This document shows positions 25,201-39,423 of a stretch of 64,000 bases of DNA, piece by piece. The position numbers were made by a program, and so were the translations under genes. How positions within the stretch are numbered: position 1 is the stretch's first letter; each line of letters opens with the position of its first letter. The notes beneath the pieces were generated by a model. That model was not told where the DNA came from. It saw nothing but the letters and a program-made list of their open reading frames with translations, and searched no databases. The DNA lies in assembly GCA_031216445.1 (NCBI GenBank), contig CM062208.1, forward strand, positions 4,554,001 to 4,618,000, written 5' to 3'. Source of the stretch: Lateolabrax maculatus. Its lineage: Eukaryota; Chordata; Actinopteri; Acropomatiformes; Lateolabracidae.

Positions 25201-28200
25201 TCTTGGCTTTAAATAGTTTAGTGAATATGAATGTGATATTTCAATGCACTATGCCAATACAGAATCAATGTGATGCTGTTAGACAGAGTGGAAACATGTT
25301 TTATTTTAACTTTTTACCCACCTAAAAGGACAATTAACTTAAAAAGTATTAAATACCCCAATGTGTTATTACAAAAGTGGCTGGAGCATTCAAAGTACTT
25401 ATTATTTTGAAGCACATTCAATGCAAATCTGAAATGGAGCTCACTGAGAGCTCAGTAAAGGAGAGGAAATCCTTTTCTCCTGCGCTCCTGTGTGCTCACA
25501 TATCTTCATGCTTCACACAATTATCCCATCAAGTTTACAGCTGACCTGACGTCCGCAACCGGCAGAAAAGTGACAGATAAATACAAACTGTTTCCGAGAG
25601 AAAGACACACCGCTCTCTCATCTCTCCTATTAAAACACCTCAGTGGGGAATTATGTTTACAGAGTGTGATTCATGTTTTTCTATATTTCTTTATGTCAAA
25701 AGTGAGCATTCATAAATGAGGTGAATCCCCTGGACACTGGAGGGATTTTCACAGGTTCAGTCAGATTGAAGTAACTGTGTGTGTGAGCTGGAGGAGGCAG
25801 CCGACTCGCCCCCTTCCTCAATAAATGTTAAGCACCTTCAGACAACATTCACCTGACGCTAAACATCCAACCATCACCACTGAGACTGTTTTAAATGATT
25901 GTTTTTGATCTTTTTTCTGCTTTGTTTTTAATGCTCCTGCTATTTGTACTATTTTTCTTGTATACTAATTCTTATTATTATCATTAATGGCCACATATGA
26001 GGCTCGTCTTCTGATTGAACTGAAAAAAACTGTTTTTTTGTTTAAATAAAAAATCTGATCTGAGCCAGCTCTAAACTTCCAGCTCTGGTGTAAAATCTAA
26101 TACAACAATGCACTGCAATAAAAAATACAGTATGTTCAGCAGACACCCTTATCCACAGTGACTTACAGTATGTGACCAATTATGCTCCTAAATCACCATA
26201 ATTGCGCAAAAGCAGCAGTGTGAAGGTCAAAGGTCAGAGCTGCTGCTCACTAACAATATTGACAAGTGATCAAAGATGAAAAGCAGCTCCAGACACACTG
26301 AAAAAAGGTTTTTAAGGTGACGGAAGCTGAGTTCTCACTCCGTATTCTCTGAAGCTCCTAGCCTACTTGAATCTGAACAAAACAAATCCCACCAGGGCTG
26401 AAGGGAAGGAATCACGAGCAGTACGTGAGGATAAATTCATTTTCTCTCTCTCCGGACAAATATCTCATTCTCCGTTATCTTTTCATCTGTAGCTTTTCTG
26501 CAATGAAATTCTAATGCCAGTTCATAAATCAAACACTCTATTGTTTGAAAAACGAAAAAAGATGTCTCAAATATCTGTGTGCCAATAATGCGGACCAGAT
26601 GAGGGGGCTGCTTTCATGTGCGCAGGGGTCTGGTGGTTCAGTGCACCCCCTCTCTTCTTCCTCCTCTCCTCCACAAATGTTATATATGATAATTCAGAGA
26701 CTGAGAGAAAGAGAGACCAATCAAGAGAAAGGAGTGACAGAGGCAGAAGGAAAGGAACAGCGTGAGGAGGAAACTCGGGGGGAAAGAGACGAGACGAATA
26801 AGGAAGAAGAAGCTGACAGAGCGATGGAAGGGTCTGACCTGTCAGGTTGTGTGTTTGCTGCCGCACAGTTTGATGGTCAACATGATTTAAAGAATCCCAT
26901 TTGAATCATATAATGACCGAGGCTGCATGCTTCACTGAGATGTATGGTGTGTGGGAATGTTGGATAAAGAAACATGTGTTAATAACCCTGCAAGCATGGA
27001 TTTTGCACAAAAGATGTATAGACGTCTAGGCTGAAGTGGGCTAAATTTGGTTGAAAAGCGTTTTTTGTTTTTTTTTGAGACATACTGTATGTAACTCTTG
27101 TTTAAGCGCCATTTTAATGGCTATATTTCAGTTTGTTGCAGGTCTTAAATATGTGTGGAAATCATTTTTATAGTTTTGTGAAACTAGACGCCTAAAAAAA
27201 ACAAAATTCACCACTTTTAACCTTGAAGGGAGGGATAATGCAAACTCAATACATTCACCAACTGAGCGCAAACTGTGAGATCCATGAACACCTTACTGTG
27301 GATGTTGCGGACACAAAAAAATGTAAAGATCATATTGTTCAACCATGAAAGGAAACGAAAGTTATGATTAAAGTTTGCTGAATACTTGTGTTATGGGGTT
27401 TACGGCTGCAGAGATACCACATGTAGATAAGAACTGTGATAGGTCAGTGTGGGCTGGTTAAGACTGCTGAGAGTGAAACAACATTAGGAAAGTTAACTGC
27501 AAACCTTCTGCTGGCTACGATCGCCATGTTACACACATTAATGAAAAGATTTAAACACAATTACTTTGGGGTTTATAATTAGAGCATGACAGAAATAAAG
27601 AGAGATGTAAGCTGTACAAATGACCCCATCTACCAATGACTGTCTGTGCTGCAGATCTGAAGGGATCCTCTTGGCAACAGACAAAGCAGCTGTTTTTATA
27701 TGGAGCAGCACATGGTACTAAGTGCTATCTTCAGAGGATTATTTCCTTATTAAACGCTCACACAGAAAAAAAAAGAGCAGCATGAAAAACACCATAACAG
27801 GCTGCATTGTGCGGCTGCTCAGTTGGCAAACAGATGCTGTGATTATGTACCTGTTTCTGCCAGAGTCCCGGAATCCTTTGGCGAACGGGTTGCGGTCAAT
27901 CTTTAGTCTGGTGATCTGCAGACAAGAACAACATGGAAAGGAGAGTTTTTGCAATTATCGGAGCTTAAAATTAATTTGCGACACCTTTTCCAAAACACTT
28001 GAATATGCCAACATTTCAGTGCTATTTTGCAAATAAATTGTAATATTCCTTTTGATATTAAAAGCTGCAGGTCATCTTTTTTTCTGTCCCTTAAACCTCA
28101 AAAAGTTTTAGGAATTAAAGTAGAAATTGTTTCATTTTGGAAAGTTTAGTCAATTTGATAAGCAGCACCTGATAGGACAAGTTCTAGGAAGACATTCCCC

Positions 28201-31200
28201 TGCCTTAGAAAACTTTGTTGGGACTGAGGCTCTATATTTAATTGACTTTGGCTTATAAAAGTGCTTGTAAAATTGCTTCTGAATGTGATCACATTTACAC
28301 AGAATTCTGTGGTGATTGGTAAAACTGGCAAGCATCTTCTAATTCAACCATTTTTGGCAGGAAGAGCTGGAGGGATTTTTTTAAATTGCAAGATTATGCA
28401 AATTTTGCAGGGATTGTTTGCAATCTGCTGCTTTGTTCAAATTCTTGAGATTGCAAGATTGCAAATTTGTGGAGCGACTGATTAATGCAGTTTTGTGTGA
28501 GGAAATAAAAAGAGAGCTACATACCTGTTGGTTCTGGTAGGCGGTGACGGTGGTGAAGACAGTCTCAGGGAAGCTGAAGGTCTTGACTCCCTCCCCGCTC
28601 GGCACCGCCTTGTTCGGAGACAGTTCGCTGCTGAAGTCCTTCCTGATGACGTGAACACGAGGCTGATACTTGTGCATGGAGTGGAGGATGACCTGAAAAT
28701 ATGAAAGAAGGAAGGTGAAGTGCAGCTCATTTTGTTAATAGTATTAGTAGTGATGGTGTGGTGTGAAGGCTCGTCTCCATCACCTAGGTGGTACAATGTC
28801 TGAAGAAAGCTGAATCCAAATCACTGGTGTAGAATTTTGATCAAAAAACACATGCAAATGTTTATATGTGCACGTGTGATTTGTGCCTCTAAACTTTCCA
28901 GTTTAAGACAAAACACAACTATGATTCTCTATCAGGGCTACGTGACATGAAGCGGAAACCGAGTTCACACTGCGATGACGCTCGCAGGAGGGCCGAGGAT
29001 TATTTCACAGCAGAGCGGAGGCGTCAGACGGTGTTGGCCCCAGCTTTGCCTCGGGGCCTCGGTCTGCTCTTGATTAATCTGAGAGTGAGAAAACCTAACC
29101 GGAGCCAAACACCCCCGACACCCCCCCACCCCCACTACTCTGCTTACAACAGGGGGGGGGGGTCATTTCAAATCAGGGCTGTCTCTATCTCACATACACA
29201 CACACTATATACAAAGTATGACTGGGCTGCAGCATTGATACACATACATGCATGCTGTAATCTGCAATCCTCGTCTTTAAAAAGGTCATCTCTGATACTC
29301 AGCGTTCATTTCTCAGAACACCTGTCGATCAAACTGCTTGGGCGATGTTGTGGTGTCTTTTTCCTCGAGCGCTCTGCAGATGTTGCGCAAAATTGTGTTT
29401 GCCCAAAGAAACAAATGTCTCCTGGCTGCAAGTTTGAGATCAGGGAATAAATACTTTCAAATGTTGGGGGTTGTTTTCCTGCCGCTGTTCTTTCAATTGG
29501 TGAAACAGCATTTTAAAAATGGAAATTACAGAATTAAAGTAGTATATCAGAAGTAAAAGTTTCAATTTAATGACTGCAGGTCAGGCCTGTTTCTTGATGT
29601 CCTTTCCACCACGATAATTTTATTGTGCAAGTGAAGCGATGCACAATTTTTAGAGGATGCAGATTTCCATTGTCAGTTCAGCCATTGTAGCCGTAGGTGC
29701 TCGAACAAAAACACAGTTCTTTTTCAATTTATTTACATATTTTGCTGCTCTAGGAGGAAAAGTACAACACTTCATTTCCTGTGCGTGTGATGATTTTTGC
29801 CAGAAAAGAGCCACCAGACATCAAGCATTTAAACAGCAAATAGAAAAGCTTTTACAAAGTGGTTACGGTCGCAATCGCAGTCATGTTTTAGAAATAGAGA
29901 TTTTAAAACACAGACACACAGAGACAGCTGCATTATGGCCCAGAGGAGTCATGCTCCTAGTCCCCAGTCGGCCTGAAGTGATGTAAAGTCAAAGCAAATC
30001 ACACATCGACACGCTGAACAAACGAGTCAGAGGGCAGCCAGAGGACATCAGCTGACAGTTGTTCATTCTCAAATACAATTAGGCTAAATATGTCATGTTT
30101 TCATTTTTGAGGTAGGTAATGACCTTCTTTTAATCCCCTTAAAAAAACACGTGGACATTGACGGCCGAGAGACATCAACACATCCCTCCTAACAGATGTT
30201 GTGTGCATCCCCGTGAAGTCACATCAGGTGAAACTTTGTTTAGAAAGCACATTTTACTCAACAGTGTGGCCTAAATTGATTTTCACACATAATACTGCTG
30301 TCATGTCAAAAACTTGCATCTCTGATTCACTGAAGAAAAACAGGCCAACGCTCACAGCAGACTATGGGGAGATTTCTTCAGTGGAGTTTTGAACGATCTT
30401 ACACAACAGCATTGATACATTACAATGCAATGGATCGTTAACAACAAAGCATCTATAAAACAAAAGAGAAGTAACAAAAAACTCTTTTTGGCCAGTCCAG
30501 CCTGCTTCAGTGTTTTATTAGGTTTTCCCATAGACCAGCGAGGACAGACAGGAAATAGACAACAGGCGAGAGCGACAGCATGAGGCGGATCTGAACCCAC
30601 GAGGGTGAGGCCTGAGGGCAACGAGTCCAGCCAGGAGACGAGGCGTCGCAAAGACCAAAACCTTTAAAGTGCTGTTAGATTACTGTACGATATCCGCTGT
30701 GACCAAATAACATTACACTGCTTGATTGTTTCTCAGTTGATGTATGAAGAAAAGTCATGATGCAAATGTTGAATAAAGCAAAAGAGTAAGTTGAATAAGT
30801 TTTATTTAAGAACAGAATTATTATCAGTATAAGTATTTAACTGTTTTATATACTTTTAGGCTGTTTAATCAATATGTGGAGGACAGAAAATAGAAATAGG
30901 CCATTAGGCTTTACTGTATTTTTATCCTTGATGACTTTAATCACTGCAGTGTGGCAATAAAGTGCATTTTTAATCATGAAGTGAAATTAATCAATTGACC
31001 AATCAACAATGATTGATATAGTTATACTGATTTAAATTCAATTTTGATCTGCAAAAGAATTCTTATGTTTCCCTCTGGATTGTAGTGCGGTTGAAGTATA
31101 AAGTAGATAGTAAATTAGGTTTTTACTATGCATGAACATACAATTATCCGCCAAAGTTAGAACCCTTTTGGTTCATGCACTCCTGTTTTTGTGTTTTGTG

Positions 31201-34200
31201 TTTAGTTTTTGCTCTCCACCCTGGTTTGAGTTGGGGGGGGGGGGGGGGGGGGGGGGGGCTAAATTCATGACTAAATTGCTAATTTAGTCATGAATATTTA
31301 AAATATTATTTCTGCCCCTGATTTTTTAGGGGCTTTAAGTATAATACACCAAGAGGAGAGAGAAAGACATAATTATTTACTTTGTAATTACTTATAATAA
31401 ATAAATAAATAACGAGGGTTTTATGTTGTACAAGTGCAGCCAACAGTTAAAACCTGCAACTCTCATCACAAAATTACAAACTAGTGGAGGGACTGTTTAT
31501 CAGTCTGGATGACAATGTGCTGTCTGAGACATAATAAATATTGTTTTTTCTCACAGACTCTGCTTCTGTTGTGCGCTGTGACGTCTGATGATTCATGACA
31601 TGTAGGGTGTCTGTTTCTGATGAGGCAGACATTTCACGACACCACAAGTCAGGAGGATGAGCGAGAAGTGGTGAGGTTTCCCACACAGGAAGCACCAAAA
31701 TTAATTTCCGTTGGCCTCCAAACCCCCTCCAGGGAAACAAAGCCCTTAAACTGAGCAGCGGGACAGGAAAGACAACCTCCTCTCACTCCGAGAGAGCCCT
31801 GCATGCAAATCCTCGCCCACGAACACCCATATGTTATTACATTTGTCACCACTGAGCTGATGTGATCATCTGCAGAGCTGCGACAGAGCAGGAACCTGCC
31901 AGCCCCACGCTGCATGTTGCACTAAACTGGACGCCGCCATTTTGTCATAGCAGTGGAAACATCACTACACCGCTTTCCTAATCATGGCATCACCTGGCGT
32001 CTCCGCACTAATGGTGAGCGCTGAGATGGAATTGATTTGTAGCAGCTCCTTATGCTCTGTTCAACAGACCGCAGCAATCAAAGCAGCTTCCTCTAAAATA
32101 TCTTGACAGTAATGACAGGAGGCTTTGTGCCATCTTCCACTGTTTCGACATTGAGATTATTTGATTATGCGAAAGAGAGCAGATCATCTCCTGTTGGCAC
32201 CAACTCTCCATCAGCTAATAAAAGAAGACAGTCGTGGATTTGATGTTAATTCGATCTGCTTTAATTTCCACAAAAGTGACTAAATAAAATGCTCTGAGTA
32301 GCTTCACACATTTCGTGGAAATGATTATGTAAAGGGAGGTTTGAGTTATGAGGTTCAGTTTCCCTCAAAGTTGCCATTTTTCAGTTTTTATGACCTTTAA
32401 TTTTATGGCTATATTCTGCACAAGTTTTATATATTTTTTTTGTAAGGATCATTTGAGATAAAATATTTAGTCACACTAAAGTACAGCAGAGTGGGTTCTC
32501 ATTATCGACACCCCATTACCTCATAGTTTAAATCCAGTGTAGTTGGAGTCTGTCATATAAAAATATTGGGACTGTGAGCTAAAGTGTGTTTGGCTATTGT
32601 GTTTAAAGCCGCATAAAATCAATTTCTGGCCACGAGGGGGCAGAAAAACATCAAAACAAGCTGACAGATACACAGCCACCAGCATATCTTGGGCTTTTAA
32701 GGTTGTTATCATGTTAACATGTCATGCCTTACACATCCATCAGACATTAAGCAACATTTGTGTTCAGTTGGACTTGTGTTTCTTGCCCCTTAATGAATTT
32801 AGGTTTAGTATGCATTTCTCTTTTTTCACTCAGATGTGGTCCCCACGAACTCCTGACAAAAATAACTTTGTCTTGAGTGCAACGCTAGATTTCCGACCGT
32901 GTTTGACAGCCACTCAGTAACTTTACAGAGGGTTTAACAGAGCGTTTATGCTGGAAACAATTAACTGCATGGGCTGCAGTTCTGCTGCACAAAATGACTT
33001 ACTGTACAGTTTTGGCATTTGTATGAAATTAATTTTAATATTTAGCTGAGTGTTTTGTTAGCTTTCATTGCCGGTTTAAAGCTTATAATCAAAAGCTAAT
33101 ACAGTTTTCTTCCACCTAACACTGTCCCTTTCCCATGAAACCCATTTCTAACTATAGAGAAGTATAAAGTGCAAATGAGGGACTCACTTGAGCTTGCTGC
33201 CCACTTGCTGATTATACATAAGGAAGGCAGTAAATCAGACAAATTGTGGCATAACTTGTTGCATTACAGTTAGATATTTCACCTATGAAACCCACATTAC
33301 ACATTTAGAGCAGCCAAGAACCAATAAGAGACTTACTTTAGCTCACCACCTCTGTTACTGACTGGCTACAGGCAGGGCAGTAAATCAGGCAGATTGTGGT
33401 CAGACTCACATTTTAGCTCAGTGGTGTGGCTGCTGGAGCGTACTACAAATCAAATTCAATCATTAAGTGCCTTTAATGAAACCGTTTCATTACAAAATGC
33501 TTTGCAGAGCCATGAAGGAAATGAATATTATATATCAAAACAAGGGCACGGGTTCAAATCCCAGACCTCTAATATCCCTTCACGCTAATCCTCAAACCTA
33601 ATAATATTCAGTCAGGGTGGACCATCTTCAAAAAGAAACGGTCTGAGTGTGGGAGGGTTGTATGTGGAAGACTGTCATGTACTGCAGAAAATCAATTCTG
33701 AACAAGTCTCATGGCTCCGTGAGTCATGAAAGCATGAAGTCCATGAAGTACGGTGTCGACTTTCCTTTCAAGCAAATGCATCAAAAACATTTCTATCCAA
33801 AAACTCACAGCTCCAACAGTGCATTGGTTTCTGCAGCACAATGGAGCAAAGTGAATTTAAAAAAGCACTAAAATAAAACTAATGAATCACAGCTTTAACA
33901 TCTAAACCCAAAGAGTTGCAGCTGAAACAGCTGTCATCTCTATTAAAGGATTCCCTGCATAGTCAGCAATTTAAAAAAAAAAAACATGTGTTTGGTCCAC
34001 AGTTGTGTCGAAGATTTGAGTGACTTGTGAGCTGCATTAAACCCCACAATCACCATTAAAACACAAAACATTAAACTACATTATCTGATGTGATTAGTTA
34101 ACCACTTTGTTGGTGGAATATCTGTGGCCTATATACGTATGTATATATATATGTTGCCTATAGATCATGTTGGACATGGAAGGAAGAGGAAATACAAGCA

Positions 34201-37200
34201 CTAAATATGATACAAACCATAACAGAAAGTTAATTCATTATGAAGCAATGTGTAATTTATCACTTTTGTCCCCTGTCAGTTTCAGGATGCTCTAAATACA
34301 GAAATACGTCTGGAGTCAAATACAGACACAAACATGCTGTAACAAAAACATTCAGCAGCAAAGGTGTGAAGACAAAGAGAAAAAAGGTCCCTTACGTGTC
34401 CCTGGTCATCCAGCTCGTTGTTGGTGAGTTTGAGCTTGTCGAAACTGACCACCTGCCTCATCCAGGTGTCTCCTGAGGCCAGAGAGTCCGGGTGGATGTA
34501 GGCCCGCGGAGGCACCGGGGAGTCGGCGTTTCCTGCAACCATCCACTTGGAGCTGTGGTACACATACCTGCAAGACAAGACGAGGAAACTAGATTAGGCA
34601 CCAAAAATCTAGTTGCAGCAAGAATTCAGTGATTGACAAGAAACAGCAACAAGTTTTTTGACTTTTGACTTTTTTTTTTTTTACTTACTTCATTAACATT
34701 CATTTTTTTACATAGTTTCTTATTTTCATATTTTTATGCTGACCATGTTTTTATTTCAAAGACAGTTAGATTAAAATCCAGGACTAATATTCCCTCATCA
34801 CTTCACTGTTTTGAAAACTCATTTTAATCTTTGGGGTTACTTCAGCGTTTAATTTGTTATTATAAAGTTTAGATTTCAAAAAGGCTGGAGCGCCTCTGCT
34901 TTTTTCCCTCCGCTGGAAAACAAACTCCAAACACTCGGCCACGTTGCCACAACACTGGCTTTTAAAACTCATCTGTTGTTTCTTCATTGTGCTTGAAATT
35001 TCGAACAAGAGCAACATAAAATATTACATACGCAGTCACACACTCAGCTGCATCGTTTCAATTAAGCCCAGCCATAACATTTGATGATGTTGTGTGTGAG
35101 TTTGGGTACATCGGGGCGTCCCACCCATTAAACAGCAGGGAGAGAGAAGAAAGAGAGAAACTGACTTTTACCCTCCTTTTTAAAAACAAGTCCACAAACC
35201 GCCAGTCAACACTGTATGCACTGTTTAGAAAATAAAAGACAAAAGGAAAAGCAAAAGAAAGGAAGCAAAACAATGAAGGAATAAAAATGCAAGAAAGGAA
35301 AGAACAAAGAAGAAAAGAGAAAAACACGGACAGGGAAAGTGGGGCAAGATAAAGAAAGTCAGCCGGAGTCATCAAAAGAGATAAAGACAGAGAGAAAATG
35401 AGTGAGATAAAGTTGACGGACAGAAAGATAAAAAGGTAGAATGGGAGGGAGGGAGAGAAACAGAGAATGGGAGAGCGAGGTTGAGAATAATGGGAGGAGA
35501 GCGAGTGTGAAGCACAGCTGTTTGCCTTTAGTTCTGGCCCTGCTCTCAGTTGAAAGTGTTTTATCTGCAGCGTCTCTGCCAAAGTCATCACTCACTCCTG
35601 AAACATGGACAAAACTCTCATTTGGTCCTTTTGTTATTGCCTCAAAGTGCTGCACCACCCCATTACATAAATACTGTATACATACTGTGTATAATTACAA
35701 TTGAAATACAAACAAAAAAGACACACTCAGCCTCTCTCTGCCACAAAAAAAAAAAAAAAAAAAAACACAGCACACACAAATGCATGCACATACACACATT
35801 TAAAAACCACTGGGGGCATTGTTGGCAAACACACCCTCTGGCAGCCATATTGGCGGCTCTGTGTGACTGTGAACAGCTTAGTTTGTTTCTAACATTACAT
35901 TTGTAAATAAATCTACCTTAATAGACCATTTAGTTTAGCTGAAAAGGGTTTCCTAAAGGTCTCCAAGCCAGCCAGAGGAAAAGGGATTAGACACATAATG
36001 GATCAGATCTAATGTCCACACTTCAAATCAAATAAAGTTTTTTTTTGTCATGTACACAATCATACACAATATAAAGTATAGTGACGGTATAAACATTAGA
36101 TTTAACCTGACAGAACACAAAAGGACCTGATACTGAGATACACTCGCTCCATCCCTCAGCCAAACAAAATGAAACAAATTACAAAACAGGGGCCTGTTAT
36201 ATTAAAAGTGTTGAAAGTTTGTCGAGTCCAAAATCACTTCTTCTTTCACTCATTCACTCTTTCACTACTCCCTATATAATCCACACTCAGTAGTTCATAA
36301 TGAGCAGTACACTGAGTTTTTGGAAACATGGAACCAACATAATTTTGCATCGTCATTGCATCTCTTTGCATTTTTCACCTCTTTATTCATATTTATTTAG
36401 GTGCTCAGTTGCCACAGAAACGTTAAACAACTCTTGTTGAAATATTATACTCCTAAAGAGCTTTTAAAAGTTGAACTAGTTAAAACTCAATTTATTTATT
36501 CAATCAGTGGTTTTATTAAGTGGTTTGGATGCAAGAGGCACACGCTGGAAACAAATTGTAGGCTGCATATGCAAATGGTCTGAGTTAACAACCTAATGTC
36601 TAATGCAACCACACAACCAAAAGCTTTTACTGGAACTTTTCCCTTTCTCGGTCCTGTTTGTTCATAGGAAACCAGTTTTCCCCAGACCTCCATGATTGAA
36701 CTGGATGTTTCTGCGAGGTTTGCAGCAACCACATGGTGAGAGGCCTTAATAAACCCGTTAGAGTTCTTAATCTCACCAGACATAATGCTGTTAACGTATT
36801 ATGTCTTATTGTTTTGTTATTTGAACAAAGACTCAAACTAAACTCATAGTTTGGGACACTCTAAGTGGAAGTACATAAATATACAGTCATTTTCTGCTGT
36901 CTCGACTAAGCCCTCATTGGCGTGGTGATTCCACGAGTCATGGTGTAGGAAGTACTGAGAGATGTGTTATCCCTTGTATTTTAAATATCTGTAGGAGTGC
37001 TCTTTGCTTTTATTTTTCTAGGAAGACATGATAGCTGTTGCTGCTCATGTTGAGTTCATTTAAAACAACTCAGGCATGAGAAACACACACACTTGCTGTG
37101 TGTCGAGAGAGCGACCACACAGCAAGTTATAGGAACTGTCTCGCTAAGTCAAGTCAAGTCAGTTTTATTTACACAGCCCAGTATCACAAATCACACAATT

Positions 37201-37473
37201 GCCTCAAGGGGTTTTACAATCTATACAGCATACGGCACCGTCTGTCCTTAAACCCTTGATTCAAATAAGGAAAACAGGGGAACAAAAAACTCCTGTTTCT
37301 AAAGTGGTGTATAACTTAAAACACAGAGATGTGAAATAGGCATTTATTGATATGAAAATGTCTTTGTTTATGGTTAAATGGTGAAACATGGGCCAACAAG
37401 GAACAAAAAAAAGAACTTAACTATCTGTTCCACATTTTAACTTTATCTAATACCGACTGACTTTTGACCTTAA

Positions 37474-37523
<50 letters not shown>

Positions 37524-37904
37524 CACAAAAAGGTGCCAGGCGTTTCTGTAATTTCCTGTTTGGACTGCTGTTTAGGGTTACGCTCGGCGTTGCAGGGAAA
37601 GTGTTAAGGAACGAGGAAACTTTAGCCCCAAACAGGACTGGAAATCTGATTAGTCCCCCCGCTTTCATCTTCTATAAATCTGCCATCTGGCACCGGCACG
37701 ATCAATAAAGACTGGACTTTATGTGACACTATTACTGGACAGATGGGGGCGAGGGGAGGAGGGGGTCCTTTCCCTTCTCGGCCAACACCAAAACCACACA
37801 GCTGACAAATCCCAACTGCAATGCACACTCTAATTCCTTCTTTCTCTCTCTCACATACACACAATTACACCCACTGGGATAAACACACATGCACAATAAG
37901 GCAT

Positions 37905-37947
<43 letters not shown>

Positions 37948-38050
37948 AAGACAAACACCAATCAGAAAGCCAAGACAGGTTGTTGATGTGAGTGTGTGTG
38001 CGTTCTCAGCTCATCACATATATACTCCAACACAGGCCGGCATGCACATA

Positions 38051-38101
<51 letters not shown>

Positions 38102-39349
38102 CAGACCCAGGCTGTATATTGGGTTACTGGACTGACAGAGTAAATATTGCTATTAAATTTCCATTGAGGGTTGTCTGGTGTGTGTGTTCTGCGTTTGTAA
38201 GAGAAGACCAACAGCTTTGTGTGAGCGTGTGTATGTGCTCTTGAATTCTTATACTTGTGAGGACCAAATGTCCTCACACCAGGATAGAGAAATGATGGGA
38301 TTTTGCCAGTCCTCACTTCTACACAAAGCCAGTTTCAGTCAAGGATTAGTGTTTATGGGATTAAGGTTAGAATAAAGTTGGTTTAGGTTTAGAGTTAGGA
38401 TAGTGACTGTGTTCAACGATTGTCCTCAGAAGTATAGAAACAATCTGTCAATACCTGTGGGTGTGTTTACATGTTTTTTATCCCTTTCAGAATTAATTTA
38501 TTATTGTAAGTGGGAACCTACAGTGTGTGTATGTTCTTCTATTTAGGAAAAAACAACTGTCCTCACAAATATAACAAGGCCCGATGGCGCTTTTTTGTGT
38601 GTGTTTTATCCCTTTTTATTGCCTTGTTAATTAAGTGTGAGTAGCCAAGTGTGTGTGTTCTTCTATTTCTATACTTATAAGGACCAAATGACTGTTTAAA
38701 AATGATGATTTAACTTCACTGGATTCAGGTTAGAATTAAGATTAGGTTTACATTAGTGTAAAGTTGATTTAGATTTAACAACTTGGCTTTCAAAATCAGA
38801 TTTACATTACGCTCATGATAAGTTTATGAGAATAAGAGTTGGAGAAGTGACTGAAACTCATTGACTGTCCTCATGAGTATAGCAACATAGATACCTTTGG
38901 GTGTTTTGTGTGTGTTTTATCCCTTGTTTTTAATTGTGTGCGTGTTCTTTTATTTCTATACTTATGTGTTTTGCCAATCCTCATATCTACACAGCGTCAG
39001 TTTCCAATTAGATTAAGGATTAGGTTTAAATTAGGGGAAAATTGATTTAGGGTTAAGAAACTGGGTTTAGGATCAGATTTAGGTTAGGTTGGAAATAGAG
39101 GTTTTATGGAGCGACTGCATTGTATTAAGTGACCGTCCGTATGTGAGTGTTTTATTTCTTCAGAATGTGCTTCCTGTTGTGTGTGTTTTCTTTCATTTCT
39201 GGATTTATGAAGCCTAAATGTCCTCACAAAGATAGATAAAAAAGTATATTTAAGTAATTTATATAGTCCTCACTTCTACATGAGACCAGTTCAAATTTAG
39301 AGCTTTGTTTGTTGGATTAAAGTTAGAAATACATAACTTAAATGCCACA

Positions 39350-39423
<74 letters not shown>

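Larger units (their letters stand above)
23641..27850 (-). other. tbx15: tbx15 intron 6 (4210 bp)
   Basis: It contains a (GGGA)n tract, a GC-balanced CNE-like block (24060-24370), a fish repeat fragment (26125-26175) and a purine-rich stretch (26695-26830). There is no exon-like frame. Confidence 0.9.
28693..34395 (-). other. tbx15: tbx15 intron 4 (5703 bp)
   Basis: It contains a SINE-like fragment (30470-30615), a G run abutting a palindrome (31233-31295), a CNE-like block (31870-32240), a local diverged duplication (33130-33402) and a short GC-rich block at 28950-29090. The remainder is AT-rich. Confidence 0.9.

Noticed and set aside
28947..29450. Plus-strand 167-codon frame in intron 4
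   Set aside because: It runs through C/G homopolymers and CA sequence without any domain signature.
33412..33565. Possible tRNA gene: A-box-like TAGCTCAGTGGTG and B-box-like GGTTCAAATCC
   Set aside because: The boxes are about 130 bp apart, too far for a tRNA, and no acceptor stem pairs. At most it is a decayed SINE head.
35058..35591. Minus-strand 177-codon open frame with hydrophobic Phe/Leu/Ser runs
   Set aside because: It is the complement of a purine-rich tract; the apparent membrane segments are compositional artefacts.
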